DNA of 8,367 nucleotides from Acetobacteraceae bacterium (lineage in GTDB: Bacteria; Pseudomonadota; Alphaproteobacteria; Acetobacterales; Acetobacteraceae), in the NCBI GenBank assembly GCA_030039695.1, contig JASHVB010000930.1, positions 1-8,367 on the forward strand, in the 5' to 3' direction. Shown here in pieces: positions 1 through 5,968 of this stretch. A program made the translations under genes and the position numbers. The notes under the pieces were generated by a model. The model was not told the DNA's origin. It worked only from the letters and a program-made list of their open reading frames with translations, and did no database searches. Within the stretch, counting starts at the first letter, position 1, and each line of letters starts with the position of its first letter.

Positions 1-2
1 GC

Positions 3-1442
3 GCGATCTTCTTTCGCAACTATACAGCGGGCGACCTTGCCAACCGTGCCGACGGCATCGGCGCCATCCAGGAGCTGCTGAACCAATCCTTCGCCACCTT
101 TGCCTCGGCCGGCGCGACGCTTTTCTTCAGTCTAGCACTGATGATCTATTACAGCCGGCCTATTGCAGCGATCGTGGCGTTTATCTCCGTATTGTTCGGC
201 GGCATCGCTTATCTCGTCGGACGGCGCATCCTGTATGTCAATTACGAGACGCTCGACCTCGCCGGGCGACTGCAGGGAATGGTGCTCCAGTTTCTCGGCT
301 CGATTGCCAAGTTACGCGTCGCGGGAGCCGAGCGGGAGGCGTTCCTCCAGTGGCTTTCGACGTACCGGCGCACGGTTGCGCTTGGCCTTCGCCAGCGCGC
401 CTTGAGTAACCGGCTGCTCATTGCGCGCGCGGAGTTCGGACCTCTCACTATGGTCGTTGTGCTGGTCATGCTTGGCCTGCACAGCGGTACGCTTCTTTCG
501 TTCTTTCATGTCAGTCTCGCCTCAGGTGGCGGCAGGCCACTGTTGTCTACCGCTGATTTTGTCAGCTTCAACACCGCACTCGGTCAGTTCGTCGCAGCTG
601 CAATGTCGATCACTCGTGGCACATTGTTGATCGCGATGATTCAGCCCTACCTTCACCGCTTGCAGCCGATTCTCACGGCAGCAGAAGAGTCGACCAGCCG
701 TGGCGGCGGCGTGGCGACGATGGCCGGCGAGATCGAGTTGCGCGACGTGCGCTTTCGCTACACGCCCGATGCGCCGCTGGCGCTATGCGGCCTGTCGCTG
801 CACGTGCCCGCCGGCAGTTTCGTTGCTATCGTGGGGCCATCGGGGGCAGGCAAGACTTCGATTGTCCGGCTTCTCGTCGGTTTTGATGTGCCGGAATCGG
901 GGGACATTCTCGTCGACGGCACGGACATGCGCATGATCGATCCTCGGAACCTGCGGCGGCGGTACGGCGTCGTCCTACAGAACGGGCGAATGCTGCCCGG
1001 CTCGATCTACAGTAATGTCACCGCTGGCCTGCCACTTCCACCAGAACAGGTCATGGAGGCGCTGCGAATCGCAGAGCTCGACTCTGTCGTCAAGGCGCTG
1101 CCCATGGGTCTGCATACCAACATGGCAGATGGCGGCACCACGTTGTCCGGCGGCCAGCGCCAACGGCTGCTGATCGCGCGAGCTGTTATACGTCGCCCGC
1201 GCGTGCTGATCATGGACGAGGCGACGAGCGCGCTCGATAACGTTACGCAACGCCAGGTAGTCGAAAACCTGCGCGCGTTAATGTGTACGCAGGTGGTCAT
1301 CGCGCAGCGTCTTTCGACAATCACCACCGCAGACATGATCTATGTCGTCGAGCATGGCCGAGTGGTGGAACAGGGCACATACGGCCAACTTATGGCAAGC
1401 GGGCCGCTGTTCAGGAAAATGGCCGAGCGGCAGATGCTTTAA
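3..1442 (+). CDS. NHLM/NHLP-type peptide-export ABC transporter, permease-ATPase (5'-truncated by window)
   Basis: C-terminal 479 residues of an inner-membrane exporter half-transporter that would use ATP to drive a peptide or protein substrate outward. The frame is open from base 3, so the true start lies outside the window. Visible residues 1-230 are the end of the membrane domain, with hydrophobic segments near residues 38-70 and 145-175. The ATPase domain follows: A-loop Tyr (759-761), Walker A GPSGAGKT (834-857), Q-loop in VVLQNG (Gln at 978-980), signature LSGGQRQR (1143-1166), Walker B VLIMDE (1203-1220) and D-loop SALD. The wording around the Q-loop (YGVVLQNGRMLPGSI) and the membrane-domain start FRNYTAGDLANRA resemble the second ABC protein of NHLM bacteriocin systems; this family call is from memory. 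Any N-terminal peptidase-like domain is out of view. The switch (H-loop) position reads IAQRLST, with Gln (1305-1307) where His is expected. A plain type I secretion or lipid exporter is the alternative. Confidence 0.9.
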   Translation, partial: AIFFRNYTAGDLANRADGIGAIQELLNQSFATFASAGATLFFSLALMIYYSRPIAAIVAFISVLFGGIAYLVGRRILYVNYETLDLAGRLQGMVLQFLGSIAKLRVAGAEREAFLQWLSTYRRTVALGLRQRALSNRLLIARAEFGPLTMVVVLVMLGLHSGTLLSFFHVSLASGGGRPLLSTADFVSFNTALGQFVAAAMSITRGTLLIAMIQPYLHRLQPILTAAEESTSRGGGVATMAGEIELRDVRFRYTPDAPLALCGLSLHVPAGSFVAIVGPSGAGKTSIVRLLVGFDVPESGDILVDGTDMRMIDPRNLRRRYGVVLQNGRMLPGSIYSNVTAGLPLPPEQVMEALRIAELDSVVKALPMGLHTNMADGGTTLSGGQRQRLLIARAVIRRPRVLIMDEATSALDNVTQRQVVENLRALMCTQVVIAQRLSTITTADMIYVVEHGRVVEQGTYGQLMASGPLFRKMAERQML

Positions 1443-1829
1443 TCGGCAAGGTAGCAGGGCATTGTCATGCGGGTCGGACGTACGAGACCCACCAGGCATG
1501 ATGGAAGTCGTTCGCGAAAACGGTCGCCCCGATGTCTGCACTTCAGCTGCTCGTCTCCCTGCGCCGTTTTCCTATAGATCGATCAGCAACCCGATCGAGA
1601 AGGTCTGTTCCCGGAACCGGGGGTTGCCTATCGGCTGCGCGTGCAAGGACCGGATATGTCCGCGCCGGCATTTGCCACCGCAGTATCGGACCTATCCGGG
1701 GAACGAGCCCTCAGCCTGTAACCGCTGCCACGTACGCAGAGAAGATAAGCCGACGGCGACACGTCCGGCCCGAGGCTTGCGGCGAACGCTGCTGATAATG
1801 CGCCGCCCGTTGCTCGTAGGGTCGCCACA
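1443..1829. other. Gene-poor stretch downstream of the ABC transporter
   Basis: No reading frame here is convincing on either strand. The only stretch with coding-like codon choice is a plus-strand frame open from 1578 to a TAA at 1719-1721. It reads as about 47 residues, including YRLRVQGPDMSAPAFATAV, but lacks a good start or ribosome site and is preceded in frame by TAG at 1575. A weak 5-bp inverted repeat (GGGTC/GACCC) lies about 30 bases after the ABC stop, without a T-run. I see no Gly-Gly leader precursor peptide for the exporter here. Confidence 0.4.
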
Positions 1830-2490
1830 TCAGCGCATTGCCGTGAAGCGCAGCGATCCTGATTTCCGCAAACTCGTCGCCGATACCCGGGGATGGTACG
1901 AACTGCAACGATGAGCCAGCCCAGCTTGCGCAGAATCCAGCCCCGCTCGTGTTGGTCTTGCTGGCTTCCCGGTTGTTCGTGACGTCAGGGGAAGCGTCCT
2001 GACTCTCCTGTCTCCTCGACGCCACTTCTGCCCAATAGTTCTCCCAGCGTCAGTCTTTGCTTGGTGGGCCTGGCCTTGGGCCAGTGTCCGGGTCTCGCTC
2101 AACCCGACTTTGATGATGTCGGGGAGCGCGTGTGTTCCCAGCGTCTTGCGCAAGCTGTCGGCCTGTAGGGCGGCCTCGACTTCCTGGCGGTCTGTCACTG
2201 TCTCCGGCGTTATGCCCGCATAATGCCAGCTCGAAATTTCTAGATCCCGCACCGCGCCAAGGGAAGCCGGCGAGCCGCCGGGGGCGGGGCTCCCCGAGTC
2301 GGGTATGGCCAGGAACGTAGTGAAGGTGGCGCCATTTCCACGCGTCGTTATAAGCGTCGCGGCGTGTGCAGCGACGATTGGGCGCGAACTCGGCATTGCG
2401 GCGTCGCCTGGCTCCGCGTTCCTGTCTGACCGGGCCAAGGAGTTGGACCGCCAGCTTCACCCTACCGCCTAGAGGGATGCAAATGTTCAT
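1830..2490 (-). pseudogene. Probable frameshifted hypothetical gene at the end of the leftward array
   Basis: Two overlapping minus-strand frames look like pieces of one gene. The first begins at ATG 2488-2490, overlapping the stop of the 84-aa gene as TGATG, starts MNICIPLGGRVKLAVQLLG and runs open to 2050. The second (open 2438 down to TGA at 1830-1832) carries the more protein-like text between about 2250 and 2045, for example DLEISSWHYAGITPETVT and EAALQADSLRKTLG, with GC-rich third positions. A single-base shift somewhere around 2250-2330 would join them into about 145 residues or more. Below about 2040 third-position bias fades and the frame is probably not meaningful. I recognise no domain. 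There is no Shine-Dalgarno before 2490, so translation would depend on coupling to the gene upstream. It could instead be chance open frame in GC-rich DNA. Confidence 0.33.
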
Positions 2491-2744
2491 CAGAGCGCGG
2501 GTGGAGGTGGTGTAGTTGCTATGAACGCCGAGTAAATACTTTCGACAATTCGGCGGACTTCTTCAACTTCCAGTTTCTGAAGGTCCATCTTCTCAAGCAA
2601 CCGCATGCCAATATCAATCGTCTCACGAATCTCGCTATCCAATAGAATACCCTTTGCCTTCAGTCGGGCCACGACTGCCGTTGATAGAGTAAGCGCTGCC
2701 ATCGCGTATGCTCTCGGGGTAGACTCAAGAGGGACAGAACTCAT
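2490..2744 (-). CDS. Small helical hypothetical protein (84 aa)
   Basis: A well-supported small gene of unknown function. ATG (2742-2744) is preceded by a textbook AGGAG eight bases upstream, and the frame closes at TGA (2490-2492). The protein begins MSSVPLESTPRAYAMAALTL. Its middle (about residues 15-70) is rich in Leu, Glu, Arg and Lys in a pattern expected of two or three alpha helices (for example LLEKMDLQKLEVEEVRRI), and it ends in a Pro-rich tail (TTPPPPAL). There is no signal peptide, clear membrane segment or Cys/His metal motif. Its start overlaps the stop of a possible upstream ORF, and its stop overlaps a downstream ATG, so it sits inside a tightly packed leftward unit. A small adaptor, regulator or mobile-element accessory protein would fit, but nothing in the sequence chooses between them. 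Confidence 0.68.
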   Translation of the reverse strand: MSSVPLESTPRAYAMAALTLSTAVVARLKAKGILLDSEIRETIDIGMRLLEKMDLQKLEVEEVRRIVESIYSAFIATTPPPPAL

Positions 2745-2950
2745 CAGTTTCGCTCCTGGGCTTGGTTGGCGCCTGCCAGGATAGCGAACGGCCGGGCGGG
2801 AGTCTTTCCCGTCCGGCTACGATCTGCCGCTCGCGCCTGATGGGGATCGTAGGCATGCGGCGTAGGTGTTCCCATTGGTCGCGGACGGAATGGGGCCGAC
2901 AGTCGCTCGGTGCCTCGCGTAGTGCCAAACTTCTGGACGAATGACTTCAC
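2744..2950 (-). CDS. Possible small ORF (68 codons, GTG start) upstream of the 84-aa gene
   Basis: An open minus-strand frame from GTG (2948-2950) to TGA (2744-2746). The stop overlaps the ATG of the 84-aa gene as TGATG, the arrangement expected for translational coupling. The predicted product starts MKSFVQKFGTTRG and is Arg/Pro-rich and basic, with no recognisable domain. About six in ten codons end in G or C, lower than the intact genes here. There is no clear Shine-Dalgarno before the GTG. It may be a real accessory peptide, the tail of a broken gene, or chance. Confidence 0.3.
   Translation of the reverse strand: MKSFVQKFGTTRGTERLSAPFRPRPMGTPTPHAYDPHQARAADRSRTGKTPARPFAILAGANQAQERN
2753..2757 (-). 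promoter_or_regulatory. Shine-Dalgarno site of the 84-aa gene
   Basis: The minus strand reads AGGAG followed by eight bases and then ATG (2742-2744). This is the strongest ribosome site among the unrecognised leftward genes and is the main reason to accept the short gene as real. It lies within the last codons of the possible upstream ORF. Confidence 0.7.
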
Positions 2951-3020
2951 CGTACAGGGTGCCGGCGATACTCGACGACTGTAACCGCTGTGGTTCGCAC
3001 TGCGGGAGAGCTTCGGCAGT

Positions 3021-3786
3021 CTACAGGTCGTCTTCCTGGTGGGCGACCTTTGCCACGGCGGTACTGACCTTGCCCCCTGGTACGGTATCGCCCGACCGAG
3101 CGGCCGCGCTTGGCGTCCAGGTAGTCGACGCGTAACACTTCAAATGCTGGCTCATACTTGCCGGCAGTGTTCAATGGGTGAAGCCTGTAAAGTCGATCGT
3201 TCTTGCAGCAATGCAGGTCGGGGGTGCCGATCGCTGCCGTCCAGGGGCAGTCGCTCCGTGGCGCAGACGGGCCTCGGTGCGCCGTTTGGCCGCAGTGATC
3301 TGCTCGCGACGCTCCTTCTCCGCCTTCTGGCGCAGGCGCTCTCGGGCACCCCAGTACCACTCCTCCATCCAGCCAGGGATAGCGATGAACTCGGTGCCCC
3401 TGGCCTCTGCCGCGTTGAAGAGGGCAGGCGCCTCGGCCCCAACTTCCTCCTGGAGATAACTGCCGCTCTAGGGTTTTCGCGGAACTCGCGAATACGCTGT
3501 TCGACATCGACCTTGGTACGCGGGGGCCAAGCAGGGCGTTCAGAACCTCCCGCAGGCTCTCTACTGGAACGCAGATTTCCGCGGCCCGCTCGGCAAGTGT
3601 CTCGTGGCCTCCGCTCCACTTGGTCCATACCACTCGGTCGGTTGCGATCCGCATGATTTGCCCGGCGAGTTCGGCAATCCGCTCGCGATCAATACCGGAC
3701 AGCGTCGGATGCGCGTGCTCCCAGGGCAGGCTACGGACCTCATATGCGCCCTCGTCGCGCAAATAAATGCGAACTTGCGGGAACAT
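3021..3786 (-). pseudogene. Multiply frameshifted hypothetical gene, about 255 codons when reconstructed
   Basis: Protein-like text jumps between frames along one strand, each piece continuing where the last stops. It starts at ATG 3784-3786 (MFPQVRIYLRDEGAYEV; a TGA lies in frame just upstream). It changes frame near the G5 run at 3522-3526 to continue TKVDVEQRIREFRENPRAA. It changes again near 3446-3456 to continue AEARGTEFIAIPGWMEEWYW and the charged RERLRQKAEKERREQ. It returns to the first frame near 3240-3270 (RLYRLHPLNTAGKYEPAFEV, VLRVDYLDAKRG). It shifts once more near the C5 run at 3073-3077 to end KVSTAVAKVAHQEDDL at TAG 3021-3023. That is three apparent one-base losses and one gain, two of them in five-base homopolymers. 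No catalytic motif or membrane segment is visible; the middle could form a coiled coil. Either a decayed gene or a functional gene hit by homopolymer sequencing errors. Function unknown. Confidence 0.6.
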
Positions 3787-4125
3787 AACCGCGTATCACG
3801 GGGTTTCCGCCCAATTTGACGGCCCTGGGCTGCCGGCAATGTTGCAGTAACGCGCGGGGTTGAAACTCTCAAATCAACGGCGGCGAACGGAGCAAATTCT
3901 CAATCCGAACGGTTCCGGTGCACTTTTGGTGACCTAGCCGGATGGGCGAGGATTGGCCCGTTCTGTTCGAGCACCACTCTACGGGCATGAAGCAGAATTT
4001 ACTCACGTCACCATTTTCGGATATCCGGCTTGCGTCGGCTGCGGTGGTTGACAGCGTTTGGGTTGTTGCGGCGCAAAATCTCCGCACGTCGGCGGCATGT
4101 CCACGATGTCAGGTCGTCTCGTTAG
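3787..4125. other. Non-coding stretch between the leftward array and the truncated aminotransferase
   Basis: No frame on either strand has a plausible start plus coding-like codon use. The longest minus-strand frame (3869-4087) has no ribosome site and mixed third positions. The base composition is less GC-rich than the flanking aminotransferase. This stretch must contain the promoter of the leftward gene starting at 3786 if that gene is transcribed on its own, but I find no clear -35/-10 pair. The right edge, at or just after an in-frame TAG (4123-4125), is where aminotransferase homology is interrupted, so part of this DNA was probably brought in by a rearrangement. Confidence 0.4.
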
Positions 4126-4797
4126 CCCGGCACAGTTCGTGTCGGCGGAGGCTGTGGGATCATCCTCTTCATCGCGGACGAGATCCAGATGGGCTTCTAC
4201 CGCACGGGTAAACTCTGGAGCATCGAGCACTTCGACGTCAAGCCCGACATCATTACCATGAGCAAGGCGCTCACCAACGGCATGAACCCGCTGTCGTGCC
4301 TCTGGGCACGCGAGGATATCATCGGCCCGCACGTCTTTACGGTGGGCACTGCGTACTCGACCTTCTCGGCGAACCCGCTGGGCACGGCTGCCGGGCTCGC
4401 CGTCATGGAGGTCTTCCAGGGCTGGGAGAACCTCGAGGCGGAGATCGCCCAGAAAGGCGCTTCGTTCCTTAACAAGTTGCGGATGCTCCGTGAGCGCTTT
4501 CCGCGCATCGTCGCAAACGTCGACGGCCTCAGCCTGGCGCTACACCTCGAGATCTGCGAGGACGACGGGTGGGCGCCGAGCGCCGCTCGCGCGGACGCGT
4601 TGTTTCGCGAAGGCCTTAAGGGCGACTTGACGCACGACGGAACGCGGGTCGGCCTGGTGCTCAAGACCGGAGGAATCTATCGGAACATCATCACCTTGTC
4701 ATCGAGCCTGCCGATCACCGACTACGAGATCGACGTGGCGATCGATCTGCTGGCGCAGCTGCTCGGGCGTGTCGATTCGAGCAAGCCGGCGCGATGA
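4126..4797 (+). pseudogene. Class III PLP-dependent aminotransferase, C-terminal half only (5'-deleted)
   Basis: This is the catalytic C-terminal half of a class III (ornithine/4-aminobutyrate-type) transaminase, which moves an amino group to a keto acid using pyridoxal phosphate. The family-like text begins near 4153 (IILFIADEIQMGF); an in-frame TAG at 4123-4125 closes the frame upstream. Seen here are the Asp of ADEIQ (4177-4179) that contacts the cofactor ring nitrogen, the Schiff-base Lys in MSKALTNG (4264-4266), the TFSANPLG loop, and the C-terminal small domain ending near SLPITDYEIDVAIDLL. About 215 residues remain of a usual 420-450; the N-terminal residues that hold the cofactor phosphate and shape the substrate pocket are missing. 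An internal ATG (4189) could start a 202-residue product, but it would lack half the fold. Codon use stays clean to the end, so the deletion looks recent. The stop overlaps the next gene as ATGA. Substrate cannot be told from this half. Confidence 0.85.
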
Positions 4798-5690
4798 CGA
4801 TCCGAGCCGTGATCTTCGACCTCGACGGCGTGCTCATTGAGTCCGAGCCGCATCTCCTCCGAGCGGAGCTCGCGGTGTTCCGAGCGCGGGGCATTCCGCT
4901 GACGGAGGAGATTGCGGCCGCCTATCTCGGGTATCCGCTCCACACGTACGTCGACGCGCTGTCGAGACAATTCGCCACGCGGCTCGATCATGCCGCAGTC
5001 GCGGCGGCGCTGCGCCGGGAGGTCGAGCGGGTGTACGCACAGACCGTGCCGCTCGTCGCGGGCGTGACAACGGTCCTGACAGCGCTCCGGCGCTCGTACA
5101 AGGTTGCGCTTGCAACGAGCCGCGAACGGCGCCTGGCGACGATCGTGTTGCGACGTCTGGGGATCACCTCGTTCTTCGAGCACAGCGGCTACGGTGACGA
5201 GGTGCCCCGCGGCAAGCCGAACCCGGACATCTTTCTCACGGCGGCTCGCCTTCTGGGCGGGGAGCCGCAGGCGTGCGCCGTCGTCGAGGACGCCGCGGCC
5301 GGATTCGAGGCGGGCAAACACCTGGGTATGCGCGTGATCGCCCGCAAGGCGACGCATAACCGGCACCAGAATTTCTCTGGCGTCGATGCGCTGCTGCCCG
5401 ATGACGTCTCCGTCTTGCCGGAGCTGCTGGCGGCCCTGGTGCGGCGGGCCGGGACCGGCGAAGCCGAACAGGAGGGCGCTTGCGTCGGCGTTCAGCTTCC
5501 CAACGTGCCAAAGGATGCTATGCGGGTCGACGGCAAGCTGGAGGTAGGTAGCCCGAGGTTGTTGGCGATCCGCCACATGTCGCGAGGGCACACAATGGAG
5601 CTTGGCGCTCCAGCTCTTGTGCGCCATGTATCGGGGTCAGCAGGGCCTGGCGCAGACACGGGCAGGTTGCAGCCGTGCAGATCTTCGTGA
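4794..5690 (+). CDS. HAD-family phosphatase / beta-phosphoglucomutase-like hydrolase with an atypical C-terminal tail
   Basis: A cytoplasmic haloacid-dehalogenase-superfamily enzyme, expected to remove phosphate from (or isomerise) a small phosphorylated metabolite via an aspartyl-phosphate. Motif I is FDLDGVLIESE (nucleophile Asp9, acid/base Asp11), motif II is the Thr108-Ser109 pair in LATSRE, motif III is Lys141 in GKPNPDIF, and motif IV is Glu165-Asp166 in VVEDAAAGFEAG. The helical cap lies between residues 18 and 85, as in the beta-phosphoglucomutase/Gph subgroup. The ATG at 4794 overlaps the aminotransferase stop (ATGA), implying coupled translation and possibly a shared pathway, but the partner is now truncated. 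Family members are usually about 215-230 residues. Here recognisable text ends near residue 215 (LPELLAALV), and residues 216-298 look unlike a folded domain, so the original stop was probably lost to an insertion or deletion. Substrate unknown. Confidence 0.87.
   Translation: MTIRAVIFDLDGVLIESEPHLLRAELAVFRARGIPLTEEIAAAYLGYPLHTYVDALSRQFATRLDHAAVAAALRREVERVYAQTVPLVAGVTTVLTALRRSYKVALATSRERRLATIVLRRLGITSFFEHSGYGDEVPRGKPNPDIFLTAARLLGGEPQACAVVEDAAAGFEAGKHLGMRVIARKATHNRHQNFSGVDALLPDDVSVLPELLAALVRRAGTGEAEQEGACVGVQLPNVPKDAMRVDGKLEVGSPRLLAIRHMSRGHTMELGAPALVRHVSGSAGPGADTGRLQPCRSS
5591..5621. repeat. Interrupted 10-bp inverted repeat (hairpin)
   Basis: Arms CACAA plus GAGCT (5591-5595, 5598-5602) pair exactly with AGCTC plus TTGTG (5612-5621), with a 2-base bulge on the left and a 9-base loop. 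A competing inner hairpin GGAGC/GCTCC (5597-5601 with 5607-5611) is also possible. It lies inside the atypical tail of the HAD gene. No T-run follows, so an ordinary intrinsic terminator is unlikely. It could be a relic of the DNA that replaced the natural end of that gene. Confidence 0.4.
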
Positions 5691-5873
5691 ATGCACGTCC
5701 ACCTAGTCTGTATCAACCTTTGTTCAAACTCCGATACCGTGCACGCCCTCGCAATGAAGTGGAACCGCAGATCATTTCCCCTGCAAGCGTGATTGATCCC
5801 GTCATCCAGGGTCGATCCACCATATTCATGATAAATCGCAATAAATGCCGAATACAGTGCTCACATGCTGACT

Positions 5874-5895
5874 TCGAGGCACTGAAGTGCCTCGA
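5874..5895. promoter_or_regulatory. Perfect 9-bp inverted repeat upstream of the MFS gene, possible operator
   Basis: TCGAGGCAC (5874-5882) and GTGCCTCGA (5887-5895) are exact reverse complements separated by TGAA. The repeat is 73 bases before the MFS start codon, just after the only AT-rich patch of this leader (about 5818-5860), where a promoter would most likely sit. A perfect dyad of this size fits a dimeric repressor site. It could instead act as an RNA hairpin in the leader; no T-run follows. No regulator gene is adjacent, so the binding protein is unknown. Confidence 0.4.
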
Positions 5896-5956
5896 TATCC
5901 CCATCCTCACGGCGCATCCGCCCGCCCGAACCGGCATCCCGTCCGACCGATTTAGC

Positions 5957-5962
5957 AGAAGG
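5957..5962 (+). promoter_or_regulatory. Shine-Dalgarno site deciding the MFS start
   Basis: AGAAGG followed by six bases and then ATG (5969-5971). It favours this start over the in-frame ATG at 5675, which would add 98 residues with no membrane character and poorer codon bias. Confidence 0.55.
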
Positions 5963-5968
5963 CTGTTC

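Noticed and set aside
1470..1495. GGGTC/GACCC inverted repeat as terminator of the ABC gene
   Set aside because: Only 5 paired bases and no T-run; within chance for this composition.
1342..1914. A 190-codon plus-strand frame overlapping the end of the ABC transporter
   Set aside because: It starts inside the ABC gene in another frame. The product has no recognisable pattern and codon use is poor after 1450.
3869..4087. Minus-strand 72-codon frame as a transposase or IS-end remnant
   Set aside because: The text and the phrase GGTGACCTAGCC-like motif vaguely recalled insertion-sequence flanks, but I could not match a family, an end repeat or a target duplication.
4722..5627. A 301-codon open frame on the minus strand opposite the HAD gene
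   Set aside because: It is the antisense shadow of a gene with all four HAD motifs. Its product is Arg/His/Gln-rich without a domain, and it has no ribosome site.
5675..5968. A 98-residue N-terminal extension of the MFS protein from ATG 5675
   Set aside because: No membrane or targeting character. The AGAAGG site at 5957-5962 points to ATG 5969, where family similarity starts.
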